This document shows positions 18,377-27,760 of a DNA stretch of 64,000 bases, piece by piece. Under the pieces are notes generated by a model. The model had not been told where the DNA came from and searched no databases. It was given only the letters and a program-made list of their open reading frames with translations. This stretch comes from Streptomyces violens (lineage in GTDB: Bacteria > Actinomycetota > Actinomycetes > Streptomycetales > Streptomycetaceae). Each line of letters starts with the position of its first letter. Within the stretch, counting starts at the first letter, position 1. The stretch covers positions 124,001 through 188,000 of the forward strand of contig NZ_JOBH01000012.1 of assembly GCF_000717745.1 (NCBI RefSeq). Direction: 5' to 3'. The translations under genes were made by a program, and so were the position numbers.

Positions 18377-19552
18377 CTACCGTCCGGTGTTCTCCGGGGG
18401 CCGGGATCCCGCCACCCCCGGAGGCGCGGCGGCCGCCGGCCGTACGGCAGCGGTGATGACCTCGGCGGCATCGGCCCGGAACAGCGCCCGCCCGGCGGCG
18501 ATCCGGGCCTCCCGGACCGGCCCGTCGCGGGTCAGGTCGTCGAGTACGCGCAGCAGGTCGGCCGGGTCGCGGGCGTGGCCCGACAGTCCGGCGGCGGCCA
18601 TCCGGCGGGCCCCCGCCGCGCCGTGCCCGGGGATCGGCCGGTAGCTCACCACGGGCAGCCCGGCCGCCAGCGCCTGGGCCGCCGTCTGCCCCGCCGCGTT
18701 CTCCACCAGTACGCCCGCCGCGGCCATCAGGGCCGGTACGTCCGCCACCCAGCCGAGCGCCACGGTCCCGGACACCCGGCCGATCCGCCGCCGCAGCGAC
18801 CGGCTGCGGCCGCACATCACCACCGGCAGGTATCCGCCGTCGCGGAGCAGCGCGGCCGTACTCGCCAGGTGCGAGGCCACGCCCCAGGCCCCGGCGGAGA
18901 GCAGGACCGGGGTGCGACCGGGGGCACGGGCGGCGAAGCGGCGGGTGAAGACGGCGGTACGGGAGGGCGGCGGCGCGGTGCGGAAGGCCGCGGGCACTAC
19001 GGGTCCGACCGCCGCCGCGCCCCGGCCGCCGAGCCGGCCGATCTCCGCCGCGGTCTCCGGGGTCGGGCAGAGGTGCAGGTCGTTGCCGGGGTGCAGCCAC
19101 TGGCGGTGCACGGCGAAGTCGGTGAGCACGACGATGCTCGGGCAGCGCAGCGCCCCGGCCTCCCGCAGCCGGCCGCTGACCTGCGCGGCGAGGTGGAAGG
19201 TCGCGATCACCGCGTCGGGCGGCGCGCCGGCCAGGCGGCGCCGCAGCTCCTTGGCGGCGGGCGCGACGACCGGCGAGGTGTCGGCGGGGCCCGGCTGCGG
19301 GCGGCCGGGCCCGGGCGGCGGCCGGGGGACGAAGTAGGCGCGGTAGATCGCGTCGTAGAGCGCGGGCGCGTGCCGGACGGTGGTGGCGTAGAAGCCGCGC
19401 AGGGCGGCGCCGGTGCCGGCCGGCAGCAGGTCGAGGACGTCGAGGGTCTCGGCCCGGTGGCCGCGGCCGGTCAGCCGGTGCGCGAGCTCCCCGGCCACCG
19501 CGTGGTGCCCGGCCCCCATGCCGGCGCTGAGGATGACGAATCGTCCGCCCAT
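18377..19552 (-). CDS. MGDG-synthase-type glycosyltransferase
   Basis: A 391-residue GT-B enzyme. The N terminus ILSAGMGAGHHAVAGELAHR (residues 6-25) matches the glycine-rich acceptor loop of MGDG synthase and MurG-like transferases. The C-terminal donor domain shows VLVENAAGQTAAQALAAGLPVVSY. Such enzymes add a hexose to a diacylglycerol or related lipid at the cytoplasmic membrane face. ATG 19552 was chosen because the longer frame lacks homology. It is divergent from the polysaccharide deacetylase gene across 69 bases, suggesting a joint role in cell-envelope glycolipid or polymer modification. Confidence 0.82.
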   Translation of the reverse strand: MGGRFVILSAGMGAGHHAVAGELAHRLTGRGHRAETLDVLDLLPAGTGAALRGFYATTVRHAPALYDAIYRAYFVPRPPPGPGRPQPGPADTSPVVAPAAKELRRRLAGAPPDAVIATFHLAAQVSGRLREAGALRCPSIVVLTDFAVHRQWLHPGNDLHLCPTPETAAEIGRLGGRGAAAVGPVVPAAFRTAPPPSRTAVFTRRFAARAPGRTPVLLSAGAWGVASHLASTAALLRDGGYLPVVMCGRSRSLRRRIGRVSGTVALGWVADVPALMAAAGVLVENAAGQTAAQALAAGLPVVSYRPIPGHGAAGARRMAAAGLSGHARDPADLLRVLDDLTRDGPVREARIAAGRALFRADAAEVITAAVRPAAAAPPGVAGSRPPENTGR

Positions 19553-19621
19553 GTGCTCCACCGCCCCGGTCCGGGTGCCTTTCCCAAGCATTTCGTGGCG
19601 TACGCGACCATACTGGACGGC

Positions 19622-20377
19622 ATGCGCATCGACCGTCCTCCGCCCGGGCCCGCCGCGTGGCAGGCGGCGGGCGCGGCCGCGACAGCGGCGGCCGCGCTGC
19701 ACATCGGACCGGCCGGGACCTGGCTGCCGCCCGTGCGGCGCGCCCTCTTCCCCGGGCTCGACGGTCAGGGCCACCCGGGGCACATCGCCCTGACCTTCGA
19801 CGACGGCCCGGACCGCGCGAGCACGCCGCGCTTCCTCGACGCGCTGGACGGCCTGGACGTCCGGGCGACCTTCTTCCTGCTGGGCGCGGCGCTGGCCGAG
19901 GCACCCGAGGTGGGGCGGGACATCGTGGCCCGCGGGCACGAGGTGGGGCTGCACGGCTGGGACCACCGCAGGCCCTGGTGGCCCGCGCCGGTACGCGAAC
20001 TGCGCGACCTGCGCCGGGCGGTCCGGGCGGCCACCGACATCTGCGGGGTCCGGCCCCGGTGGTACCGGCCGCCCTACGGCATCCTCACCGGCGGCCGGTG
20101 GGCCGCCGCGCACCGCCTCGGGCTGCGCACCGTGCTGTGGTCCGCGTGGGGGCGCGACTGGGTGGCGGGGGCCGAGGCGGCCACGGTCGTGCGCACCGTG
20201 GAGCGCCGGCTGGAGGGCGGCGCGACCGTCCTGCTGCACGACAGCGACCGCACGTCGGCGCCCGGTTCCTGGCGCGTCACGCTCCAGGCGCTGCCCGTAC
20301 TCGTGCAGCGCTGCCGCCGGCAGGGCCTCACCGTGGGCCCGCTGCGCGACCACGGTACGGACGACACGGGCTGGTGA
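19622..20377 (+). CDS. NodB-type polysaccharide deacetylase
   Basis: A 251-residue carbohydrate esterase family 4 enzyme. Motifs in order: TFDDGPD (about 59-65), HEVGLHGWDH (metal-binding His pair, about 105-114), RPPYG (about 150) and LLHD near the C terminus. It removes acetyl groups from N-acetylated sugars in peptidoglycan, teichoic acid or glycolipid. The N terminus is Ala-rich and moderately hydrophobic but lacks a clear cleavage site, so membrane anchoring or export is uncertain. It is divergent from the glycosyltransferase gene. Confidence 0.87.
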   Translation: MRIDRPPPGPAAWQAAGAAATAAAALHIGPAGTWLPPVRRALFPGLDGQGHPGHIALTFDDGPDRASTPRFLDALDGLDVRATFFLLGAALAEAPEVGRDIVARGHEVGLHGWDHRRPWWPAPVRELRDLRRAVRAATDICGVRPRWYRPPYGILTGGRWAAAHRLGLRTVLWSAWGRDWVAGAEAATVVRTVERRLEGGATVLLHDSDRTSAPGSWRVTLQALPVLVQRCRRQGLTVGPLRDHGTDDTGW

Positions 20378-20405
20378 CGCCCGGGGTGGCAATTGCCCGG
20401 ATCAT

Positions 20406-20418
20406 CACGAAAGTCGTG
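20406..20418. promoter_or_regulatory. Small palindrome upstream of SDR gene
   Basis: CACGA and TCGTG arms flank a 3-base centre in the 106-base leader of the SDR gene at 20484. It is a possible operator; the arms are short, so chance occurrence is not excluded. Confidence 0.25.
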
Positions 20419-20483
20419 TCATGCTGGTCCGGGTCTGGATATCAGGACATAAAGGGTGAGCCCCAGCTCGGAGGAGGTCTCCT

Positions 20484-21320
20484 GTGGAAGCCGCGGGACC
20501 ACTGCCGCACAGTCCTGTACTCCCGGAGGACCAGCCCGGACGCCACAGCGCCGCGCCGCAGGCGCACCGTACCGGCGCGCCGGTGGCGCTGATCACCGGC
20601 GCCTCGTCGGGCATCGGCGCGGCCGTCGCCTCCCGGTTCGCCGCCGAGGGCGGCTGGCAGCTGCTGCTGAACGGCCGTGACGAGGAGCGCCTGGACCGGA
20701 TCGCCGACCGCTGCGGGGCCACGGCTCTCCCCTGCGACCTGGGCGACCCGACGGGCTGCGGACAGCTCGTCGACCGCGCCCTCGACGTGGCGGGCGGCGT
20801 GGACGTGCTGGTCGCCGGGGCCGGCATCGGCTGGGCGGGCCCCTTCACGGCCATGCCGCCGGCCGCCATCGACGAGGTACTGGCGGTGGACCTGGCCGCC
20901 GTGCTGCATCTGACCCGCCGGGTGCTCCCCGACATAGTGCGCCGCGACCGCGGACACCTCCTCTTCGTGGGGTCGATCGCGGGCGCCGTGGGGGTGCGCG
21001 AGGAAGCCGTGTACTCGGCGGCCAAGGCGGCCGTCGCGGCCTTCGCCGAGAGCCTGCGGTACGAACTGGCGGGCAGCCGGGTGCGGGTGTCGCTGGTGGT
21101 GCCCGGCGCGGTCAACACCCCTTTCTTCACCCGCCGGGGAGCGCCCTACCAGCGCGCCCGGCCGCGGCCGATCGCCGCGACGCGGGTGGCCGACGCCGTC
21201 TGGGACGCGGTGGCGCACGAGCGGAGCGAGGTCTTCGTCCCCGGCTGGCTGCAGGTTCCCGCCCGCTTCAAGGGCCTCGCCCCGGCCCTGTTCCGGCGGC
21301 TGGCCACGCGCTTCGCCTGA
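20484..21320 (+). CDS. Short-chain dehydrogenase/reductase
   Basis: A 278-residue classical SDR: TGASSGIG nucleotide loop (about 39-46), the NNAG-equivalent VAGAGIG, the catalytic Ser in FVGSIAG, and the YSAAK catalytic Tyr-Lys. The first 30 residues are a Pro/His-rich extension. GTG 20484 follows GGAGGAGG. The sequence SLVVPGAVNTPFF and the C-terminal RLATRFA resemble envelope- or lipid-associated SDRs of actinomycetes, but the substrate is unknown. The first EamA gene begins 48 bases downstream, so an operon of three genes is likely. Confidence 0.87.
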   Translation: MEAAGPLPHSPVLPEDQPGRHSAAPQAHRTGAPVALITGASSGIGAAVASRFAAEGGWQLLLNGRDEERLDRIADRCGATALPCDLGDPTGCGQLVDRALDVAGGVDVLVAGAGIGWAGPFTAMPPAAIDEVLAVDLAAVLHLTRRVLPDIVRRDRGHLLFVGSIAGAVGVREEAVYSAAKAAVAAFAESLRYELAGSRVRVSLVVPGAVNTPFFTRRGAPYQRARPRPIAATRVADAVWDAVAHERSEVFVPGWLQVPARFKGLAPALFRRLATRFA

Positions 21321-21368
21321 GGGGCCGCCCGATCCGTCCTCCCGGGAGGACGACCGAGGAAGGACGTC

Positions 21369-22301
21369 GTGCTGAGCTACTTCCTGGCCGTGCTCGCCGC
21401 CTGCGCCAACGCGGCCGCCTCGGTGCTGCAGCGGCGCGCCAGCCGTGACCTGCCGGGCGAGGACAGCCTGCGGCCCCAGCTGATCCTGCATCTGCTGCGC
21501 CGCCCGGTGTGGTTCGCCGGCTTCCTCTGCGTGATCATGGGCTTCGTCCTGCAGGCGGCCGCGCTGGCGACCGGCAGCCTGTCGGTCGTCCAGCCCATCC
21601 TCGTCATCGAGCTCCCGGCGACGCTGCTGCTGGCGTCGTGGGTGTTCCACACCCGGCTGCACCACCGCGAGTGGCTGTCCGCCGTGGGCATGACCGGCGG
21701 GCTGGCCGCCCTGCTGTACTTCCTCTCGCCCGCCCCCGGGGACGGCGAGGAGGCGGGCTGGGAGGCGTGGACGGTGGGCACCGGCGTGAACCTCTTCGTC
21801 GTCGTCGCGGCCGTGGAGTGGGGCCGCCGCCAGCCGCCGTCGCTCCCGGGCGGCGCGAGCCGCAGGGCGGCCGCCTTCGGCGTGGCGGCCGGCTGCCAGT
21901 TCGGGCTGACGGCCGCCTTCATGAAGGGCGCGATGAGCCGCGGGGAGGAGGGCATCGGCGCGGTGTTCGCGACCTGGCAGCTGTACGCCATGGTCGCGGC
22001 CGGCATCCTCGCGATGTTCCTGCTCCAGTCGGCGCTGCACGCCGGGAACCTGCTCGCGGCCCAGCCCGGACTGACGCTCTCCGACCCGATCGTGGCCATC
22101 CTGTGGGGCTCCTTCGCCTTCGCGGAGCATGTGCGCGGCGGCTGGTACATCGTGCCGGCCGTGGCGGGCGGCGCGCTGATCGCCGTCTCCGCGGTGGTAC
22201 TGGCCCGCTCCCCGCTGCTCAAGGGCGAAGTGGCGCTGCGTGAGGCGGACCGGGTGCCCTCGGCCGAGCAGCCGCCCGCCGGCCGCCCCCCGGTGCGGTG
22301 A
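21369..22301 (+). CDS. EamA/DMT-family membrane transporter (first of pair)
   Basis: A 310-residue polytopic protein with about nine or ten hydrophobic segments in the drug/metabolite transporter pattern. GTG 21369 follows GAGGAAGGA. Its stop overlaps the start of a related transporter as GTGA, so the two are translationally coupled and could form a heterodimer. The substrate is unknown; similar actinomycete pairs are annotated only as DMT proteins. The C-terminal 25 residues are charged and Pro-rich. Confidence 0.85.
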   Translation: MLSYFLAVLAACANAAASVLQRRASRDLPGEDSLRPQLILHLLRRPVWFAGFLCVIMGFVLQAAALATGSLSVVQPILVIELPATLLLASWVFHTRLHHREWLSAVGMTGGLAALLYFLSPAPGDGEEAGWEAWTVGTGVNLFVVVAAVEWGRRQPPSLPGGASRRAAAFGVAAGCQFGLTAAFMKGAMSRGEEGIGAVFATWQLYAMVAAGILAMFLLQSALHAGNLLAAQPGLTLSDPIVAILWGSFAFAEHVRGGWYIVPAVAGGALIAVSAVVLARSPLLKGEVALREADRVPSAEQPPAGRPPVR

Positions 22302-23218
22302 CCATGATCTACCTCTACGGTGTCCTCGCCGCCTGCCTGTTGGGGCTGGGCTTCGTCCTGCAGCAGCACGCGGCGCGGGAAGCGCCGCTGAAGGACATGC
22401 TCAGCTTCCGGCTGCTGCTGGACCTGATGAAGGTACCGATGTGGCTCGCGGGGATCGGCTGCATGGTCGTCGGGCAGATCTTCAGCGTGCTCGCGCTGAG
22501 CCGCGGCGACCTGTCCCGGGTCGAGCCGCTGCTGGCCACGAACCTGCTGTTCGCCATGGTGCTGGCCCGGTGGCTGAGCGGGGAGCGGCTGGGCTGGTCG
22601 GGCTGGGCCGGCGTGCTGCTGCTCAGCGGCGGCGTGGCGGCCTTCATCGTCGCCGGGAGCCCGCACAGCGGGCCCGCCCACACCGGCACGCTGCGGCACT
22701 GGCTCGTCTTCGGCGGCGTCCTCGCGATCGCGCTGCTCCTGGTGCTGACGGCACGTCATGTGCGCCTGGTGGAGGAGCCGCCGCTGCTGGCCGCCGCCGC
22801 GGGTGTGCTGTACGGCCTCCAGGACGCGCTGACCCGGGTGTCCAGCGAGATCGCGGAGGCCCACGGCCTCGGGCGGCTGCTGGTGAGCTGGGAGCCGTAC
22901 GTGATCGTGGCACTGGCCGTGACGGGGCTGATGCTGGTCCAGAGCGCCTTCGAGGCCGGGCCGCTGCGGATGTCCCTGCCGGCGCTGACCGCGGCCGAAC
23001 CGCTGGCCGGCATCGCCTGCGGCATCGGCTTCCTCGGCGACCGCATCCGCGTCACCCCCGCCGCACTGACCGGCGAACTCCTCGGCCTGGCCGCGGTGGT
23101 GACCGGCGTCTTCCTGCTCGGCCGCCACCCGGCCATGCCCACGGGCAGCCACAAGGACCCGGACGAGTCCACCGGCAGCCACCGGGACCCGGAGGAGTCC
23201 GCGCCGGAGAGCGACTAG
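22298..23218 (+). CDS. EamA/DMT-family membrane transporter (second of pair)
   Basis: 306 residues, again with about ten hydrophobic segments. It is clearly related to the protein encoded just upstream, with which it overlaps by four bases. GTG 22298 or ATG 22304 could be the start. The cytoplasmic tail contains two copies of GSH(K/R)DP(D/E)ES produced by a 30-bp tandem repeat. The coupled arrangement suggests a two-component transporter of the small multidrug/metabolite kind. Confidence 0.85.
   Translation: MTMIYLYGVLAACLLGLGFVLQQHAAREAPLKDMLSFRLLLDLMKVPMWLAGIGCMVVGQIFSVLALSRGDLSRVEPLLATNLLFAMVLARWLSGERLGWSGWAGVLLLSGGVAAFIVAGSPHSGPAHTGTLRHWLVFGGVLAIALLLVLTARHVRLVEEPPLLAAAAGVLYGLQDALTRVSSEIAEAHGLGRLLVSWEPYVIVALAVTGLMLVQSAFEAGPLRMSLPALTAAEPLAGIACGIGFLGDRIRVTPAALTGELLGLAAVVTGVFLLGRHPAMPTGSHKDPDESTGSHRDPEESAPESD
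23141..23200 (+). repeat. 30-bp imperfect tandem repeat in transporter tail
   Basis: Two adjacent 30-base units (23141-23170, 23171-23200), in frame, encoding the repeated tail TGSHKDPDES / TGSHRDPEES of the second EamA protein. Confidence 0.85.
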
Positions 23219-23239
23219 GGCGTGTGTGGCGCGGCGCCC

Positions 23240-24418
23240 TCAGCCCAGGGCCGCCGCCATTCTGCGTACCGCTTCGGTGAGCACCTCCGGCGACGTGGCG
23301 AGGTTCAGCCGGGCATGGCCCGCGCCGCCGGTGCCGAAGTCCGTACCGGGGCTGAGGGCGACCCGGCCGCGCTCCAGGAAGACCGCGGCCGGATCGTCGC
23401 CCAGGCCGAGTTCGCGGCAGTCCAGCCAGGCGAGGTAGGTGCCCCGGGCCGGCGCGTACCGCACCTCCGGCAGCCGCTCGGCCAGCAGCTCCGCCAGCAG
23501 TCGGCGGTTCTCGTCCAGCCCGGCGAGCAGCGCGTCCAGCCAGCCGCCGCCGTCCCGCAGGGCCGCGGTGTGGGCCAGTACGCCCACATGGCTGGGTCCG
23601 TGGCCGACCTCTTCGGGGAGACGCGCGAGGTCGTCGGCGGCCGCCGGGCCCGCGAGCGCGAGGGCGGCCTTGAGCCCGGCGAGATTCCACCCCTTGGACG
23701 CGGACATCAGGGACAGCCCGCTCTCCGCGCCCGGCACGCTCAGGTACGGCACGAAGGTGGCCCCCGTGGCCACCACCGGGGCGTGGATCTCGTCCACCAC
23801 GACCCGGACACCGTACCGGGCGGCCAGCGCGGCGACCGCGGCGAGTTCGTCGGCGGTGTGCACCGTGCCCGTCGGGTTGTGCGGGCTGCAGAGCAGGTAC
23901 GCGGCCCGCCGCCCGTCCGCGACGGCCGTACGGAAGGCGCCGTCCAGGGCGGCGAGATCCATTCGGTGGCCGGGCCCGAGCGGCGCCTCCACGATCTTCC
24001 GGTCCGCGTTGCCGAGGAACTGGTAGAACGGCGGATACACAGGGCAGTTGACGACCACCGCGTCGCCGGGGCCCGTGGTCAGCTTCAGCATCTCGACGAC
24101 GCCGAGCATCACATCGGGCACGATCGCCGTGCGCTCCACGGCGAGCCCGTCCCACCCCCACCGCTCGCGGGCGAAATCGGCCAGCGCCTCGGCGTACGCG
24201 GTCCCCGCCGGGTAGCCGGTGTCGCCGCGCGCGAGCGCGTCCGTGACCGCCCGTACGACCGGTTCGGCCAGCGGTACGTCCATCTCCGCCACCCACAGGG
24301 GCAGCACGTCGTCCGGGTACGTGCGCCATTTCATGCTGGTCCGCCGGCGCAGCTCGTCGAGCGTGAGACGGCGCAGCGGGTTCGCTTCCTCGGATGTGTC
24401 CCGCGGGATGCTGTCCAT
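23240..24418 (-). CDS. MalY/PatB-type PLP-dependent C-S lyase/aminotransferase
   Basis: A 392-residue fold-type I PLP enzyme. LPLWVAEMD (about 39-47), [11 protein letters not shown] (about 178-188), VVDEIHAPV (about 207) and the Schiff-base Lys242 in [10 protein letters not shown] are characteristic of MalY/PatB cystathionine beta-lyases. Members cleave cysteine-S conjugates or act as aminotransferases. ATG 24418 was chosen by family length. It lies 56 bases downstream of the dimethylargininase gene in the same direction and may be co-transcribed with it. Confidence 0.88.
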   Translation of the reverse strand: MDSIPRDTSEEANPLRRLTLDELRRRTSMKWRTYPDDVLPLWVAEMDVPLAEPVVRAVTDALARGDTGYPAGTAYAEALADFARERWGWDGLAVERTAIVPDVMLGVVEMLKLTTGPGDAVVVNCPVYPPFYQFLGNADRKIVEAPLGPGHRMDLAALDGAFRTAVADGRRAAYLLCSPHNPTGTVHTADELAAVAALAARYGVRVVVDEIHAPVVATGATFVPYLSVPGAESGLSLMSASKGWNLAGLKAALALAGPAAADDLARLPEEVGHGPSHVGVLAHTAALRDGGGWLDALLAGLDENRRLLAELLAERLPEVRYAPARGTYLAWLDCRELGLGDDPAAVFLERGRVALSPGTDFGTGGAGHARLNLATSPEVLTEAVRRMAAALG

Positions 24419-24474
24419 GCGCCTCAAGATAGGCTTCCCGCCCCGATTTCCCCATGGGGCGTCGGGCCCGGGCG

Positions 24475-25287
24475 TCACCCCTCGCGCAGCTCCAGGGTGC
24501 AGCACTTGACGCTGCCGCCGGCCTTGAGGAGTTCGGTGAGGTCCACGCCGATCGGCTCGAACCCGCGCTCGCGCAGCCCCGAGATGAGCCCCGTGGCCGA
24601 CTCCGGCAGCAGTACGTGGCGGCCGTCGGAGAACGCGTTGAGGCCGAACACCGCCGCGTCCTCGGCCGTCGCGAGGAGCGCATCGGGGAACAGCTCGCGC
24701 AGCACGGCCCGGCTGCCCGGTGTGAACGCCTCCGGGTAGTACATGATCTCGTCGTCGGAGAGCACGGCGAGCGCGGTGTCCAGGTGGTAGAAGCGCGGGT
24801 CGACCAGGGTCAGCCCGGTGACCGGCACGCCGAAGAACTCCTGGGCCTCGGCGTGCGAGCGGGGGTCGGTACGGAAGCCGGTACCGGCCAGCAGGCGGCG
24901 GCCGACCAGCAGATAGTCGCCCTCCCCCTCGTTGACGTGCTCGGGCCAGTACGTCTCGGTGAAGCCGTTCGCGCGCAGCCAGGAGAGGTACAGCGGGCCC
25001 TCGGCGGTGCGCTCCTCGTGCCGGAAGCGGGCGCCCAGCACCTTGCCGTCCACGACGGTGGCGCCGTTGGCCGCGAAGACCATGTCGGGCAGCCCGCCGG
25101 CCGGCTCGATGACCTCCACGGTGTGGCCCAACTCCCGGTACAGGGCGCGCAGTTGCTCCCACTGGGCGAGGGCGAGCCCGCCGTCGACGGGCTTCTCGGG
25201 CTCCATCCAGGGGTTGATCGAGTACGTGACGTCGAAGTGGCGGGGCGCGCACATCAGGAGGCGGCGGGGGGCGGCGGTGCGGAGCAT
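24475..25287 (-). CDS. ddaH: Dimethylargininase (DDAH)
   Basis: A 270-residue guanidino-modifying enzyme that converts N-omega-methylated arginines (or arginine analogues) to citrulline and methylamines. Visible are [11 protein letters not shown] (about 25-35), the catalytic His168 in RFYHLDTA and the nucleophilic Cys near the C terminus in SVKCCTLE (262/263). AAAGGAAAAG precedes ATG 25287. In many actinomycetes the gene lies beside ornithine aminotransferase; here it neighbours a MalY-type enzyme instead. Divergent from the response regulator gene across 227 bases. Confidence 0.87.
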   Translation of the reverse strand: MLRTAAPRRLLMCAPRHFDVTYSINPWMEPEKPVDGGLALAQWEQLRALYRELGHTVEVIEPAGGLPDMVFAANGATVVDGKVLGARFRHEERTAEGPLYLSWLRANGFTETYWPEHVNEGEGDYLLVGRRLLAGTGFRTDPRSHAEAQEFFGVPVTGLTLVDPRFYHLDTALAVLSDDEIMYYPEAFTPGSRAVLRELFPDALLATAEDAAVFGLNAFSDGRHVLLPESATGLISGLRERGFEPIGVDLTELLKAGGSVKCCTLELREG

Positions 25288-25514
25288 GGTGTCTTTTCCT
25301 TTGTTCGGGGGGCGGGTTCGCAGTGTCGGCGTGCGGGGTGTGCGCCGGGTGAAGCGAGCACGACCACCGCGTGGCCGATCAGGACATTAGGGAGCGGGAA
25401 GGGCCCGGTCAGGCATCCTTCGTCAGCGGTGGTACGGCACTTTCGTCAGCGTCCGGGCGGGTTGCGCAGGCGGTAGCGTGGGTTCGCTGTACACATACGG
25501 AAACGGGGGAGACG

Positions 25515-26171
25515 ATGATCCGAGTGCTGCTGGCGGACGACGAGGCGATGATCCGGGCCGGGATCCGGGCCATCCTCGGGACGGCCGAGGACATCGAGGT
25601 CGTCGCCGAGGCGTCCGACGGGCACGAGGCCGTGGCGCTCACCCACCGGCACCGCCCGGACGTGTGCCTGCTCGACATCCGGATGCCCCGGCTGGACGGC
25701 CTGCAGGCCGCCGCCGAACTGCGCCGCGTCGCGCCCGGGAGCGCGGTGGTGATGCTGACGACGTTCTCCGAGGACGAGTACATCGCGAGCGCGCTCGGCT
25801 CCGGTGCCGCCGGGTTCCTGCTGAAGTCCGGCAATCCGCGCGAACTGATCGCCGGCGTACAGGCGGTCGCCGAGGGCGGTGCCTACCTCTCCCCCGCCGT
25901 GGCCCGCCGGGTGATCGCCCGGCTCGACTCCGGGCAGCTCGGCAAGCAGGCCGGCGCGCGGGCCCGCATCGAGGGCCTGACCGGCCGCGAACGGGACGTG
26001 CTCGCGCTGGTCGGGGCGGGCCTGTCCAACGCCGAGATCGCCCGCCGGCTGCACGTGGTCGAGGGGACCGTGAAGGCGTACGTCAGCCAGATCCTCGCCC
26101 ACCTGGACGTCAGGAACCGGGTGCAGGCGGCGATCCTGGCGTACGAGGCCGGGATCGTCCAGGAGGACTGA
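25515..26171 (+). CDS. NarL/FixJ-family response regulator
   Basis: A 218-residue regulator: receiver domain (1-120) with acidic pocket DDE (8-10), phospho-acceptor Asp54 in CLLDIRMP, and Lys near 105; then a LuxR-type helix-turn-helix (about 150-210) with LTGRERDVLALVGAGLSNAEIARRLHV-type residues. ATG 25515 follows GGGGGAGACG. The kinase gene starts 8 bases downstream, making a cognate pair. Targets are unknown. Confidence 0.95.
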   Translation: MIRVLLADDEAMIRAGIRAILGTAEDIEVVAEASDGHEAVALTHRHRPDVCLLDIRMPRLDGLQAAAELRRVAPGSAVVMLTTFSEDEYIASALGSGAAGFLLKSGNPRELIAGVQAVAEGGAYLSPAVARRVIARLDSGQLGKQAGARARIEGLTGRERDVLALVGAGLSNAEIARRLHVVEGTVKAYVSQILAHLDVRNRVQAAILAYEAGIVQED

Positions 26172-26179
26172 GACCACCG

Positions 26180-27760
26180 ATGCCCCGCCTCCCCCGACTC
26201 CCTCACCTCTACGACCTTCTGCTGTGGTCCGCGGTGACCGCACCGCCGGCCGTGGCCCTCTTCGAATTCCCGCCCGGGCAGCCGCTGTTCGTCGCGCGCG
26301 CCGCCGTACCACTGCTCGCCGTGGCCGTACTGCTCTGCCGCCGCCGGCCGCTGACCGCGCTCGGCATACCGGTCGCGCTGGGCCTCGCGCAGAGCGTGGA
26401 GCTGCTCAGTCCGCTGTACTGGCCGGCGCTCGCGGCCTTCGCGTACCTGGCCGGGCGCCGCACGGCGGAGATCCGCCCGGCCCTGTGGTTCTTCGCGGCG
26501 GTCGCCGTCGCGGGGCTGCCGCTCTGCACGATCATCGGCCGCGACCTGTGGGGCTGGCCCCAGATGCTCCTGGTCCTGCTGCCGTGCGCGGCGCTGCCCT
26601 GGCTGCTGGGCCGCCTCCGGCGGCAGTACGCCGAGCTGGTCGGCAGCGGCTGGCGGCTGGCCGACCGGATGGAGCGCGAGCAGCAGGCCGTCGCCGACCG
26701 CGCCCGTATCCGCGAACGGGCCCGGATCGCGGGCGACATGCACGACTCGCTCGGGCACGAGCTGACGCTGCTCGCGGTCCGCGCGGGCGCTCTGGAGGTC
26801 GACCCGTCGCTGGACGCCCGCCATCAGGCGGCCGTCGGTGAGCTCCGGGCGGCGGCGGGCGCCGCCACCGAACGGCTGCGGGAGATCATCGGCGTGCTGC
26901 GCGCGGACGACGAGGAGGCGCCGGTGGTCCCCTCGGAGGAGACCGTCGAGGCGCTGGTCGATCGGGCGCGGCAGTCCGGCGTCGACATCCGTCTGGCGCG
27001 CACGGGCGCCGCGGGCGGCCTGCCGCCGATGGTCGGCCCCGCGGTGCACCGCGTGGTCCAGGAGGCTCTGACGAACGCGGCGAAGCATGCGCCGGGCGGC
27101 GCCGTGCGGGTCCGGATCGACCGCGCCGACGGCAGGTTGTCGGTCTCGGTGGTCAATGAGCCCGCCGCCGCGGGGGCGCCGCCGCCCGGGGTGGCTTCGG
27201 GCGGCGCCGGGCTGGTGGGCCTGGACGAGCGGGTCCGGCTGGCGGGCGGCACGCTCCGGACGGGGCCGACGCCGGAGGGCGGCTTCGAGGTCGCGGCGGA
27301 GCTGCCTACGGGGGCGGGTGCGGGGCCCGCGGAGCTGCCGGCCGGCGCGGGCGCGGCCGCGCGCGGCTCCGGTTCCGGGGCGCAGCCCAGTACGTCCGCG
27401 AGGGAGTTGGAGCGGGCCCGCCTTCAGGTGCGGCGGCGGCTCACGCAGACCGTCGTGGCGCCCCTGGCGGCCCTCGCCGGCATTTTGCTCCTCATGATCC
27501 CGGTCAGTCTGCTCAGCTCTTCCTTCTCGGTGCTGGACCGCGCCGCGTACGACCGGCTGCGGGTGGGCCAGGACGAGGAGGCGGTGGAGGACCGGCTGCC
27601 GGTCTTCACCAGGGACGGGCCGCCGGACGACGCGCCGCCCGCGCCGCGCGGCCAACGGTGCGCCTACTACAGCACGGGCGTGCTCGCTGCCGACGCGTAC
27701 CGGCTCTGCTACGCGAACGGACGGCTGGCCGGCAAGTCCGTGGTGGGCGCGAAGGAGTGA
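26180..27760 (+). CDS. Sensor histidine kinase with C-terminal membrane anchor and extracytoplasmic tail
   Basis: A 526-residue kinase. About four or five N-terminal membrane segments (residues 12-145), a HisKA_3 dimerisation domain with phospho-His188 in GDMHDSLGHE, then a HATPase_c domain (about 275-385; QEALTNAAKHAPGG). Unusually, after a Gly/Ala-rich linker comes another membrane helix (about 421-443) and an 80-residue tail with two Cys (QRCAYYS, YRLCYANG). The tail has a BamE/SmpA-like rhythm (LRVGQDEEAVEDRL). If the topology is right, the tail lies outside and could be the sensor. It pairs with the regulator at 25515. Confidence 0.9.
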   Translation: MPRLPRLPHLYDLLLWSAVTAPPAVALFEFPPGQPLFVARAAVPLLAVAVLLCRRRPLTALGIPVALGLAQSVELLSPLYWPALAAFAYLAGRRTAEIRPALWFFAAVAVAGLPLCTIIGRDLWGWPQMLLVLLPCAALPWLLGRLRRQYAELVGSGWRLADRMEREQQAVADRARIRERARIAGDMHDSLGHELTLLAVRAGALEVDPSLDARHQAAVGELRAAAGAATERLREIIGVLRADDEEAPVVPSEETVEALVDRARQSGVDIRLARTGAAGGLPPMVGPAVHRVVQEALTNAAKHAPGGAVRVRIDRADGRLSVSVVNEPAAAGAPPPGVASGGAGLVGLDERVRLAGGTLRTGPTPEGGFEVAAELPTGAGAGPAELPAGAGAAARGSGSGAQPSTSARELERARLQVRRRLTQTVVAPLAALAGILLLMIPVSLLSSSFSVLDRAAYDRLRVGQDEEAVEDRLPVFTRDGPPDDAPPAPRGQRCAYYSTGVLAADAYRLCYANGRLAGKSVVGAKE

